Shown: in pieces, positions 21,301 to 32,912 of the stretch
Numbering within the stretch: the first letter of the stretch is position 1
How the letters are laid out: the number at the start of each line of letters is the position of its first letter
NCBI GenBank assembly: GCA_037013495.1
Contig: CM072807.1
Location: forward strand, 14,511,001 to 14,575,000
Reading direction: 5' to 3'
Origin: Hippophae tibetana
Taxonomy: Eukaryota > Streptophyta > Magnoliopsida > Rosales > Elaeagnaceae
Length of the DNA stretch: 64,000 nt
Notes under the pieces: generated by a model
Told to the model about the DNA's origin: nothing
The model's input: only the letters and a program-made list of their open reading frames with translations
Databases searched by the model: none
Made by a program: the position numbers and the translations under genes

Positions 21301-22644
21301 ATGTGTGGTAGGAGATCCTTAGGAAACCCTCTTACACCATATGTAAATAATATTCATAAATTTAAACAAGTGTCAACAAAACTGGATTCCACCCATCAAC
21401 CTGTTTTTGAGACAAACATAGAACCAAGTCTTAATCCTTTACTAGAACCGAAAGAAATGGAAGAAAACCAACATGTTAGGGAAACCACTATGAAGGAGTT
21501 TGCAAGACCAGTGATTGGCACGGCAACTGCCTCTATCCAGTTGGGTGAGACTGCTCGGAATTATAACCTAAAAAATATTCATTTTTCTATGCTTCCTTCC
21601 TTTTATGGGCTACCTAATGAAGATTCTCTTTCCTTCATGAGAGATTTCTATGCTACGGTCCAAACATTCCCCCTCGGTATTCTAAACGAGGATCAACTTA
21701 GAATGAGATGTTTCGCCTACACCTTAAAGGATAAGGCCAAAGCTTGGTTAATGTCACTTCCCCTAGGTTCTCTGATGACATGGGAGAACATTTACAACAA
21801 ATTCATGAGAAAATTCTATTCCCACCAAAAAACATCAGAGTTGAGAGGAAAGATTGCTACTTTCTCTCAGATGGAAGGAGAACCATTCCATGAAGCTTGG
21901 GATAGGTTCAAAATGTTTCTCACTCAATGTCCCCATCACAGCTTTCCCCTACAGTTGCAGAACCAATTCTTTTACGATGGACTTACACAACAATGTCAGT
22001 TCATTGTCGACAACGCTGCAGGAGGAGCAATGGGAGAAAAGACTGCCTCAGAGACGTACAACCTCTTTGAGATGTTGGGTGCTAATTCCAAACAGAAAAG
22101 CTCACGAATGAGAAAAGCTGGAGTTAATGAAATCGATTCCAGTAATGAAGTTCAACAATAACTTGTTCAACTAACCAAGGAAGTTTTCCTTCTCACTACA
22201 CAAACCAACACCACTGATGAACAATATGGTTTGTATAGCAACATGGGACATGGTACTGAAGCCTGTCCGTATCAAGGAGAAACAACAACTGGACCTGAAC
22301 AGGTTAATGTGTTGGGAGCATATCAACAGAGACCAAGGTTTGACCCCAATTCAAATACCTATAATCCTGGGTGGAGAAATCATCCAAATTTCTCCTCGAG
22401 GCAAAACAACCCTCCTTTCACTCAAAGCTCAAACCAGCCAGGCCAGCAATTCCACCCATCTATTCCAAGAAGCATTCCCAATAAACCAACCCTGAAGGAC
22501 AACTTGAATTCTTTTATTCAAGTTTGTAGGGATAACCAATCTAAAACCAATCAACGGTTGGACTCTGTGGAAGCTTCTATCAAAAAGGTGGAAGTTCAAG
22601 TAGAACAGTTAGTTGAACATTTGGAAAAACAAAGCAAAGACTAA
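21301..22644 (+). pseudogene. First gag region of element B
   Basis: Starts MCGRRSLGNPL and carries a full retrotransposon gag domain (PSFYGLPNEDSLSFM, CFAYTLKDKAKAWLMSLP, FHEAWDRFKMFL, NQFFYDGL, DNAAGGAMGEK), then a zinc-knuckle-like patch, a glutamine/asparagine-rich stretch with YNPGWRNHPN, and a coiled-coil-like tail (LDSVEASIKKVEVQVEQLVEHL). It ends without protease. A second, homologous gag starts about 400 bases further on, so this element carries the gag module twice. The region is nearly whole, with about one break. The protein would be the capsid precursor. Confidence 0.8.
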
Positions 22645-22710
22645 TTTGATAGTCAAATGAATTCAATGAAGAGGAGACATTGAGTTTGTCATTCTGCAAT
22701 CTCCAAGCAA

Positions 22711-22760
22711 CGTCTTACTAGAAGACGAAAAATTTTAGTCCTACATGGGAGGTCACCCAT
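22711..22760 (+). other. Hairpin pair after the first gag of B
   Basis: CGTCTT (22711-22716) pairs with AAGACG (22722-22727), and ATGGG (22745-22749) pairs with CCCAT (22756-22760) around the loop AGGTCA. A matching pair follows the integrase region at 28203-28251. Confidence 0.6.
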
Positions 22761-23039
22761 TATTGTATTTTCCTTTGTTTTAGTTTTATTTTGTGTGTAA
22801 TAAAATTCAAATGAAATAAATTCATTTGTTTCAAAAATTGTGTCCATTCGTTTAAATTTACAAAAAAAAAAACAAAAAAAAATTTAGGTTCCTTGGACCA
22901 TTTTGCTTTAAGCCTATACGTTTTATCAAGTTATAAATATTTCTTAGAGATATCTACTATTGTTTTTTAAGAGCAAAATGTTGATACACAATAGGAGGAG
23001 GATCATTTTCAACTACAAACAACCATGGGAGATGCTGAA
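22761..23039 (+). other. Non-coding link between the two gag modules of B
   Basis: AT-rich, no coding signal. It resembles the sort of sequence found after the pol region, suggesting that a gag unit and its downstream region were joined to a second full unit. Confidence 0.4.
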
Positions 23040-26000
23040 GATAGGCGAAAAAAGATGAAAGACTATACAATGCCAATCATTGGCAATGTAACTTCCGGCA
23101 TCCAATTACAAGAGGCTGCAAGGAATTATGAATTGAAAAAGATTCATTATTCTTTGTTGCCTTCCTTTTAAGGTATCCCTAATGAAGACCCTTTGCATTT
23201 CATTCGAGAATTCTATGCTATTGTCCAAACCTTTTCACTACATGCAATTAATGAAGATCAACTTAGGATGAGGTTTTTTCCTTACACCCTCAAAGATAAA
23301 GCTTGGTCATGGTTCATTACTCTACAGTCAGGTTCTCTTAAAACTTAGGAGGTAGTTTATAAAATTTTTATGGGTAGGTTCTATTCCCATCAAAAGACTG
23401 TTGATCTAAGAACAAAGATAGCAACATTTTCTCAAATGTATGAAGAGCCATTTCATGAAGCTTGGGAACGATTCAAACTCCTTTTCATTCAATGTCAAAA
23501 TCATAGCTTTCCATTACAGCTACAAAACCAATTCTTTTATGATGGATTGACACTGTAGAGTAAATACATGGTTGATAATGCTGCTGGAGGTGCTGTAGGA
23601 GAAAAACCGCAGAGGAAACTTATAATCTTTATGAGCTATTGGGTTCTAATTCCCAACAAAGAGGTGGTAGAAGGAAAGCAAGGGTCAATGAAGTTGGCTC
23701 TGATAATGAGATAACCTTGCAACTTGCTGAATTGGCTAAACAAGTGTAACTTCTCACTACCCACCAAATTTCAAATCAAGAGGTGTGTGAAGTGTGTTGT
23801 TCAATTGGGCATGGTACTCATAATTGTTCAAATACGTGTTATTCTAGTGTCGATGCCATCGAGGAAGTCCAATATTTTCAAAGGTATCATCCAAACACCT
23901 ATAATCACCCAGCCTACACCCAATGTCCAACACTAAGGTCGGATAACAACCACCCTTACCCACCAAGCCAATCTTTTAAGCCAACCTTAGAAGATAGCTT
24001 GAATGCTTTTATTCAAGTTAGTCGTGACAACCAATTGATGACTAATCAAAGGTTGAACACCATAGAGGCTTCGGTTAAAAGGATTGAATCTAAAGTTGGG
24101 CAACTGGCTGAACAAATGCAAAAGAAAGAACCAGGAAAGTTGCCCAGTCCACTAGAACAAGCAAAGGATGTAAGAACCCTTCGAAGTGGTAAGGTAGTCA
24201 ATACCAGTTTACCTGAAATCTCTAACAATCTACCTTGTAGTTCAGGTAACAAAGAAGGCGATATTCAAATCTCGCAAAAAGGAGAAACAAGTGTTAAACT
24301 TAACAAGCCTTCTGAAAAACTCATTGGGGGGTCATCTGACACCCTCAAAATTCAAAAGACAACAGAACCACACCAGATGCAAGTATCTTTTCCCCACCGG
24401 TTAAAAGAATCCAAACAAGATAAGCAATTCTATGATCTTTTTAATATGCTCTCTAAAGTAAATATCAATTTACCATTATTAGAAGTGATCATGAATGTGC
24501 CCTCATATGCCAAGTTTTTCAAAGAGTTGAACACTAAGAAAAGGAGGTATGAACTGAATGAACGAGTAGTAGTATCAGAAATTTCTAGCGCTCTACTTCA
24601 GCACAAACTACCCCTAAGTTGAAAGACCCTGGAAGTTTTATTATAAACATAACTATGGGGGATAGGAAGGTTACTAAAGAAATGCTTGATTTAGGTGCTA
24701 GTATAAATTTGATGCCCTACTCTATATTCTTACAGCTCAATCTAGGGGATTTAAAACCCACAACTATGTCCCTTCAACTTGCAGATAGATCTCTTAAATA
24801 TCCAGAGGGAATAGTTGAGGATGTGTTGGTGCAGGTAGACAAACTGATAATACCTATTGACTTTGTGGTTCTGGATATGCAAGAAAATCCAGCATTGGAC
24901 AGAGAGCACACAATATTGCTTGGTAGACCTGGCAACTACTAAAACTATTATTGATGTCCAAGATGGAAATTTGACAATGACAGTCTTAGGAGAGACTGTT
25001 CATTTTAAAGTTTTTGATTCATCACCTTTTCCTTCTATTTCTGTCATCGATGAAATATTCGATGTTGACCCTTTGGATAATCTTGTCCAAAGCACCTTTT
25101 TCCAAACCAGAATAGAAGACAAGCTTGAAAATGTTCTTACACTTGAAGAGGTTGAAGAAGATTTAGATGAGGAAATTAAGGGGTACCTTGAACAACTAGA
25201 CAATGATGAAGTAATGACAAAATCTAGTACACTTTTAAATCTACCCAATTCTTCATCTAGTAAAGAGGCCAATCCACCTGAACTTGAACTCAAAGACTTA
25301 CCTGAGCACTTAAAATATGTGTTTTTGGGAGAAGGAGAAACTTATCCAGTGATAATTTCTTCAACCTTGACCAAACCACAAGAAAAGGAACTCATCAAAA
25401 TGCTTAAACAGTTTAAGAAATCTATAGGTTGGAGTATAGGGGATATAAGAGGCATTAGTCCTACAATGTGTATGCACAAGATCAACTTGGAGGATAGTGC
25501 TAAACTTGTACGAGAGGCCCAAAAAAGACTAAACCCAAATGTGCAAGAGGTAGTTAAAAAAGAAATTCTTAAATTATTAGAAGAAGGGATTATCTATCCT
25601 ATTGCGGATAGTAAGTGGGTTAGTCCAGTGCATGTGGTACCAAAGAAATATGGGATAACAGTTATTAAAAATGACAAAAGTGAATTAGTGCCCACTAGAA
25701 TAATCACTGGATGGAGAATGTGTATAGATTTTAGGAAACTAAATTTATATACGAAAAAGGATCACTTTCCTCTTCCATTCATTGATCAAATGTTGGAAAG
25801 ATTAGCTGGGCACGAATTTTACTAATTTGTGGATGGATTGTCTGAATATTATCAAGTACCCATAGCACCAGAAGATCAGGAAAAGACCACATTTACATGT
25901 CCTTTTGGGACATTTGCTTTTCGTAGAATGCCATTTGAGTTATGCAATGCCCCTGCCACTTTCCAGAGATGCATGATATCTATTTTCTCGGACATGGTGG

Positions 26001-28190
26001 AAAAATTCATTGAGATTTTCATGGACGATTTCTCTGTCTTTGGGAACTCATTTGATGATTGCTTACATAAATTGACTTTGGTTTTAGAAAGATGCATTGA
26101 ATGCAATCTCACCCTTAATTGGGAGAAAAGTCATTTTATGGTTCAACAAGGGATAGTTTTAGGACATATAATTTCAAACAAGGGTATTGAAGTTGATAAG
26201 GCAAAAGTTGAATTGATATCCAAACTACCTCCCCCTACATCTGTGAAGGGGATAAGAAGCTTCTTAGGACATGCAGGATTTTACAGACGATTTATTAAAG
26301 ATTTCTCTAAAATAAGTCGTCCCTTATGTAACTTGCTATCCAAAGATGCTTATTTTGATTTCAACAATGACTTCCTTATTTCTTTTAATACCTTGAAAGA
26401 TAAACTAACATCTACCCCTGTTATTATGGCACCAAACTGGTCTTTACCTTTTGAAATAATGTGTGATGCTTCTGATTATGCTATAGGAGCAGTCCTGGGA
26501 CAAAGAGTGGATAAGCGTTTGCATGTCATCTACTATGCTAGCAAAACACTCAATGATGCCCAAATGAATTATACCACCACTAAAAAGGAATTCTTGGCTA
26601 TAGTGTTTTCTTTAGACAAATTTCGGTCTTATTTAGTAGGATCTAATGTGATTGTGCATTCTGATCATGCTGCTTTAAGATACCTATTAAGTAAACCAAA
26701 TGCCAAGCCAAGATTAATCAGGTGGGTCTTACTCTTACAAGAATTTGATTTAGAAATCAAGGATAAGAAAGGCAGTGAAAACTTAGTAGCTGACCATTTG
26801 TCTAGGTTGATTTCTGACTTCAATTCTCTTAAAGATGAGAGTAATGAAGATATAGTTTAAACCTTTCCTGATGAACAGTTATTTTTCATAGGTCCGAACC
26901 CATGGTATGCTGATATTGTAAACTATCTTGCCACTGGTGTTTTGCGACCTAACACTTCATATCAGGACAAGAAAAAGGTTTTTTAAAACTATTAAGGACT
27001 ATTTCTGGGATGACCCTTATTTATACAAGATTGGTCAAGATCAAGTCATCCGGAGATGTGTACCTGAAGAAGAACATAAGAGCATTCTAAATTTTTGTCA
27101 TGAACTTCATTGTGGGGGTCATTTTGGTGGTGAAAAGACGGCCCGTAAGGTATTACAGTCTGGATTCTTTTGGCCCACTCTTTTTAAAGATGCTCATATG
27201 TTTTGTGCACAATGTGATAGATGTCAAAGAACAGGAAACATAAGCAAAAGAGATGAAATTACTTTGACATCTAATTTAGTTGTTGAACTCTTTGATGTAT
27301 GGGGGATTGACTTTATGGGTCCTTTTCCCCCATCTAATGGTTTTCAATACATTTTGGTTGCTGTGGATTATGTATCCAAGTGGGTAGAAGCTATCCTCAC
27401 CAAAACCAATGATGCTAATGTTGTTGTGAAATTCTTGAAAGATTTAATATTCAGCAGGTTCGGAACGCCTAGAGCTATAATAACTGATGGAGGTAGCCAT
27501 TTTTGTAACAAACTCTTTGATGGAGTACTAAACAAGTACAACATCACACATAAAGTAGCTACTCCATATCATCCTCAAACTTCTGGTTTAGTGGAAGTAA
27601 GTAATAGGCAAATTAAGGGAATATTGGAACGTACTATGCGTCCTTCAAGGAAGGATTGGGCATTCAAGTTAAATGATACCTTATGGGCATACCGCACCGC
27701 TTACAAAACACCTATTGGGATGAGCCCTTACCGGTTAATCTTTGGGAAAGCGTGCCACCTTCCATTTGAACTTGAACATAAGGCTTACTGGGCAATTAAA
27801 GAGTTAAACATGGATTTAGATCAAGCAGGTGAAAAACGATTACTCCAGCTTCATGAGTTGGAAGAAATTAGGAATGAGGCCTATGAGAATGCCAAATTAT
27901 ACAAAGAGCGTACTAAGCGTTATCATGACAAGAGGCTAGTTCCTAAGACTCTTCACCCTGGAATGAAAGTTCTTTTATTTAACTCTCGTTTGAGATTGTT
28001 TCGAGGAAACCTGAGATCAAGATGGGATGGACCATTCAAAATAGTTCAGGTATTTGAACATGGAGTAGTAGAATTATTGGACTCCAAGACACAAAAAACG
28101 TTCAAAGTCAATGGCCATCGTGTCAAGCCTTATTTAGAAGAACCAAACAACATTGCTGAAATGGATTGCATTTGGCTGAGTAACCCTTAG
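23040..28190 (+). pseudogene. Second gag plus protease, RT, RNase H and integrase region of B
   Basis: In order: a second gag domain (about 23090-23700, matching the first one closely, e.g. RFYSHQKT and NQFFYDGL), a zinc knuckle CX2CX4HX4C (CEVCCSIGHGTHNC), a coiled-coil stretch, protease (DLGASINLMPYSIF, about 24690), reverse transcriptase (about 25380-26200: [21 protein letters not shown], active-site box FMDDFSVFG), RNase H (about 26440-26800: [15 protein letters not shown]), and integrase (about 26930-28190) with an HHCC-type zinc region ([21 protein letters not shown]), the catalytic-core motifs GIDFMGPFP and ITDGGSHF, and a C-terminal RWDGPFKI module. This supplies the enzymes that N and E lack. 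It is broken, with about half a dozen breaks. Confidence 0.85.
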
Positions 28191-28202
28191 CACCAAAAAG
28201 TT

Positions 28203-28251
28203 ACGTCTTGCTAAGACGTTAAACTAAGCGCTGGATGGGAGGTAACCCATC
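28203..28251 (+). other. Hairpin pair after integrase of B
   Basis: ACGTCTT / AAGACGT with loop GCT (28203-28219), then GATGGG / CCCATC with loop AGGTAA (28234-28251). The pair lies just after the end of the integrase frame and repeats the arrangement behind the first gag. Confidence 0.6.
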
Positions 28252-28511
28252 ATTTTAGGTAATTTTTTGTTATTTTTTGTTATTTACTTAATTTTATTGT
28301 TTATTTTAGTTTAATTATATGTGAATAATTTTTTTTAATTGTTAAAAACTAAAAATATTTGTTGAGATGTTAGAAGTTCATAGCGATCTGTCTGTATACA
28401 CTTTAATGATGGATATGATGGATGCACCTGCACTTCTTCATTACTATTTACACATTCTCAAGAAATAGGTAATTTTTTTTCTCTTTTCTCTTTATCTTTA
28501 ATTTACACTTG

Positions 28512-28550
28512 TTACATTGAGGACAATGTAAGTTTTAGGTTGGGGGTGGT
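28512..28550 (+). other. Internal hairpin and polypurine-like tract of B
   Basis: TTACATT / AATGTAA stem with loop GAGGAC (28512-28531), followed by GTTTTAGGTTGGGGGTGG. The GGTTGGGGGT core equals that of the terminal polypurine tract 1.7 kb downstream. Confidence 0.7.
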
Positions 28551-30201
28551 GAAAAGTTACCATGCTTAATTAAAAAAAAAGATTTAACAATTTAAAAAAT
28601 ATATATAAAAAAATAAAAAAAAATTATTTCTTTTTTTTATGTTCATGTTTTCATTTTTTTTGTTTGGTTTTATTTTTGTTTTGTGTGATTTAGTAATTTT
28701 TGAAAAAAAAATAAAAAATTAAATATTTTCTCACAAAAATTTACCATTTCTTTAAATCAAATTTAAGTAAATAGTTAAGTCTTTTGTACTGTTAGATTAA
28801 TTTTTGAAAACATATCATGAAATATTTTGTAATTATTTTTGATAATTAGTTAGTTTTTGTCATAACTAGTATTTCTTGATAAAATGTGGGAATTATATTA
28901 AACCCAAAATCGGTGTTTACGAATTTTTTAAGTGGAGACTACCCTTGTGAGATATAATTTGAGTCTAATTTCTTTTATTCAGAGTGAAATATATATTTTT
29001 TCTACTCCAAACACATTTCTTATTTATTCAAATTTTTAGATGATCTCTATAGGTATTTGCATTGAATGTATGAATTTTTTCTCATCTTAATAGAGTATCA
29101 TATATTTTTTTTTATTATTATTACTTATATTAAATGATTTGAGTAGAAATTGATAGTATATGTTTATATCTCATTTATGCATGACTGCTACAAAAACAAA
29201 AAGACATATATGGGGTTACCTAAACCAAGATCAAACAGAAAAGCCACAAAATTAACCACTCACCAAAATCCAAAAAAATGTACAATATGTACATGGGTTC
29301 ACTCTCTAAAAAATACATATATTGAAAAAATATCTTCAGAAAATATATATATATATACAAAATATAGTATCATCTACTTACTATGACCCACATTGCCTAC
29401 AAAGTTGTGAGTACAGGCTAATTACAAAAGAAAGATATAGGAAGTAATTCCCTAAAAAGTCATTGCAATTTCTTCATTTGTAAAAAGCATATATCTTGAA
29501 ATTCTTTCTTAATGAGTTTGATTTATGCATGAAAATAATTTTTATATATGATATCTTTATAATTTATACATTTGATTCCTTTCATGAGATCAATGTTAAA
29601 ATAACACTTTGAGCATTTATTCTTTATACATATGCGAGCCTATTAGTTCATTTCTATACATCAACTTTTTCGCATATAAATTAGTATGAGTGTTTGAACC
29701 CATAGGATTCAGTGTTTTGAGAGTATTAACTTGTGAGGAATAGAGTCGAAGCGAATTTTGATTCATGACACTGAAATTGGGTAAAATTAAATTGATACAT
29801 TTTTGATAGGAAATATGAAAATGATTTTTGACTAATTATTATAATAAATCATGATTGTTTAAAGAGATTAAAATAACTTATGCTTGAGATTTTAATTATG
29901 ATCTTAAAAGAGATTAAAAAAGTATGAGACATTTTTGTGATATGTTGTTTTCTTTTATTCTTAAATTAATTTTTTATTTTGTTGTAATTTTAGTTTGTGA
30001 TTTGATTGTTTTTATTGTTTCTTTTGATTTTTACATTTAGTTCAATGTTTGTGGGTATCATTACTGAAAACCCTCACGAGACTCAAACTCGTCCACTAGG
30101 GCAACCTAGGGGTTTAAAGGCTTGTTGCATAGGCTAAATGCAACCGTTTCAATCCACGAAAGTGATTTAGGATAGATTAATTTTTAGTTTTTATCGCTTC
30201 T
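28551..30201 (+). other. 3' non-coding region of element B
   Basis: AT-rich and without a credible frame; no envelope-like gene is seen, although Athila relatives often carry one here. From 29461 on it equals positions 1 onward of element A. The conserved block CCTCACGAGACTC ... CCTAGGGGTTTAA lies at about 30070-30120. Confidence 0.7.
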
Positions 30202-30238
30202 CTTGCTAAGGGACTAGCAAGAAGCTGGTTGGGGGTTG
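30202..30238 (+). other. Terminal hairpin and polypurine tract of B
   Basis: CTTGCTA / TAGCAAG stem with loop AGGGAC (30202-30221), then AAGCTGGTTGGGGGTTG directly before the right LTR. Plus-strand priming is expected at this tract. Confidence 0.75.
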
Positions 30239-31272
30239 TGATGAGTGCTCAAAAAGCACTAAAATTACCATGATTTTATGCACATTAATTCATTAAAAAT
30301 ATATATATTTATATGTTTTATCATATATTTATATAAATTTGTCTTTTTTCGGAATCACGGGTATTTTTATTGTTTTTCAGGTATTTTGGCTTAAAAACGT
30401 AACTTAAAGACTCAAAGAGGAAAACTAGAAGCAATACATCACAAATATATTAATAAATAAATGGGGAAAAGTCAACAAATATGGAAAAATTGGACAAAAT
30501 GGGTCAAAAATGTCAAAAAGGAGAAAATCGCGTCGCCGCACCGCCCAACCGCATTGCCCCAGCGCCCAGCACGCCCAGCACGCCCAGACCCGCGTGCGCC
30601 ATTACTGTTCACGCGCGCGCCCCTGCGCCCAACACCCCTCTGCGCGCGCCGACGCCCGTTTCGCCCCATTTTTACGCGCAGCCACCCCCATGATGTCATC
30701 AATGATCTCAGCAATTGCACTCCACATTTTTTCCATTTTTTATCATTTTTTCACTCACTTTTTCTCTCTATCCTCACCTATAAATACCCCCTTCCCTTCA
30801 CTTCTAAACACACCTCAAAACCATTCTTCTCTTCTCTTTATTTCTCTCATTTCTTAGTTTTTAAGCTTTTCTTAGTTTCTTTCTTAGTTTTTAAGCTTTT
30901 TTAGTTTCTTTCTTAGTTTTTAGTTAAATTCTCTTAGTTTTAGAGTTCTTCTCTTTTTGAGAAGAACTAGTAATGTTTTTGTAATTTATTAGCTTTTTGA
31001 TTCAATAAATGGGAGTGCAAATTCCGCTTGAGGTTTTCCAGCAACGGGAATAGCATCGAAGTTCTGTAAGGATTTTATTTTCTTTACAGTTATTTTTTAT
31101 GCTTTATTCTTACATGTTATATTTAATTTGTCTGTGATTAAATTAAACTTTGCTGGCTGTTTGTAAACATGATATAATAATAACGTTGTTATGCTTGCGA
31201 AATATTAAATAGGTGAAAATTTCTAAAATGAATTGATTTTATTTTTATTTAAGATTTTATATTAAGAATGTT
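30239..31272 (+). repeat. 3' LTR of element B (first half present)
   Basis: Starts TGATGAGTGCTC and matches 18584 to about 19673 of the left LTR, including the GC-rich island (30521-30690) and TATA box (30779-30786). Copia sequence of C3 follows it directly. Confidence 0.85.
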
Positions 31273-32912
31273 GAGACATACCAGTCAAGCAATAAAGTCC
31301 TTGATAAGCTTTACTCAGAGCTAAAACATTATATTTCTTCTTGACATAAAAAAAAGTGGAATTAAGCTCCACACTTACAACATTTTTAATGCATAAATAA
31401 TGTAATAACCAGAGATTATTAGAGACATGTGGTGTATGAAGTATATTGGACAAATTGAAACTATGATCATGCATATATAATGTTATGGCCATGATTAATT
31501 ATAGATAAGGAATCATCAATACCTATAGTTACATTTATCATTGCCATAATATAGAACATGTTGATCAATTTTAGAAGTATCACCAATTAGATGATGAGTT
31601 TCACTTAAGTCTCACAACTAGGGAGTTGTTGTTGGTATAGGAGGCACATTAGTACACGATTAGGTAAGTATAGTTGAAGCATTGATATTCTGACCTAGAA
31701 ATAGATCACATAGTTGGAACCATTTGTTTGCTGGATGTCCAAGCTTATTGTTGATTTAATAAGTGACCTTAGGAGCATTAGGATTATTTCCTAACTGAGA
31801 TCTCTTATCTTTGTATCCTCCACCACCAAATGAATTTTTTTGATGAGATCGACTCTACTTACGAAATCTTACAAGTTCCAACCAGGTTTTAATGAACCTG
31901 ATTTTTTAGGCTTGGAACCTTGAGAATATAACTTCAAGCTCATTTTTGACATATTGGCCAAATTTTCTTGAAATAAAGCCTGAGAATCCACGTGCTTAAC
32001 CTGATGTTCAAGCATTCTTTCATGTGACAAAAGGAGATTATAAACTTCATCAAAAAATGAAAAACCAAATTACATAGAAAATGATAAGATAAACAAGTTA
32101 TATGTAGAATATAAGCCATGTGCAACATATAAAATAAGATTTCTCTCAAAGACTGCTTCTTTTATAGATGTGATGATCTATAACATTCTTAATTTGAAGA
32201 AGATAGTCTTCAATGGACAATCCTTCTTTACGAGTTATTTGATGTTGTAGTTTAAGATTCATGACTCAAGCATGCAATGGAGCAGTAAACTATTTGGCCA
32301 TGGCAGATCAAATATTCAATAGTTGTAGTACGAGTAGGGAAATAGATTGAGTAATCAAGTCAAGAATCCAAGATTTTATTGTTCCATTTACTCTTCATGA
32401 TCTAGATTTGGTAGATTAGTTCAAAATTGAATTGGAGAAGGAACTGGATGAATAAGATCAATGATCCTTTCAAGTCTATAAGCTTAATGATAGCCATGAT
32501 TTATTCATACCAAATGAGGTAATTTTTTTGATCAAGCTTGATCAAAAAATTCAAGTTAATAGGAGGAGTAATAATGAAGAAGATGAACTCTTGGTTAAGG
32601 AATGAGATACTTGCGGAATAACATTTTCAGAGAGAGTATTATTGGAGTCATTAACTACCATGGAAAAAGTTTCTTGAAGATTCTTAGACGCACCTTGCTC
32701 AAATACCATAGTTGAATGAGAGAATGAGAGAGATTCTTGAATGAATAATGTTCTTAATAGTTACAATTTAGGGTAGTGTATACATATATATAACATCAAC
32801 CATGTGCAGCGATGTACAACTAGCACTATAACAAACTATCTAAAGCTAACTAACTAACAATAGAATAAATAGTATGGAATGCATTACACCATAAGCTACA
32901 TTTCCTAATAAC
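31273..32912 (-). mobile_element. Copia element C3, right end: gag to pre-integrase relic and 5' LTR
   Basis: On the minus strand, 31262-31492 encodes a copia protease/pre-integrase stretch (NILHTPHVSNNL, GLYCL). Further right lies degraded gag-like sequence, a primer site resembling the initiator-tRNA-Met type (minus strand TGGTATTTGAGC, about 32698-32709), and an LTR at about 32713-32912 that matches the one at 15633-15813. Heavily broken and old. Order and orientation fit the other half of the fragment at 15633-16044. Confidence 0.65.

Larger units (their letters stand above)
18584..31272 (+). mobile_element. Athila-like Ty3/gypsy element B with two gag regions
   Basis: The left LTR (18584-20545) is followed by a tRNA-Asp primer site, a long leader, a first gag, a second gag, protease, reverse transcriptase, RNase H and integrase in gypsy order, a 2-kb 3' non-coding region, a polypurine tract, and a right LTR present from 30239 to about 31272. 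Integrase after RNase H defines Ty3/gypsy; the box FMDDFSVFG and the tRNA-Asp primer fit the Athila lineage. No envelope-like frame was recognised. The LTRs look about 94-95 % alike where compared, suggesting an age of a few million years. It is broken, with about half a dozen breaks in gag-pol. Confidence 0.85.

Noticed and set aside
28551-30201. Possible envelope-like gene in element B
   Set aside because: Athila relatives can carry one here, but no frame with signal or membrane segments is visible.
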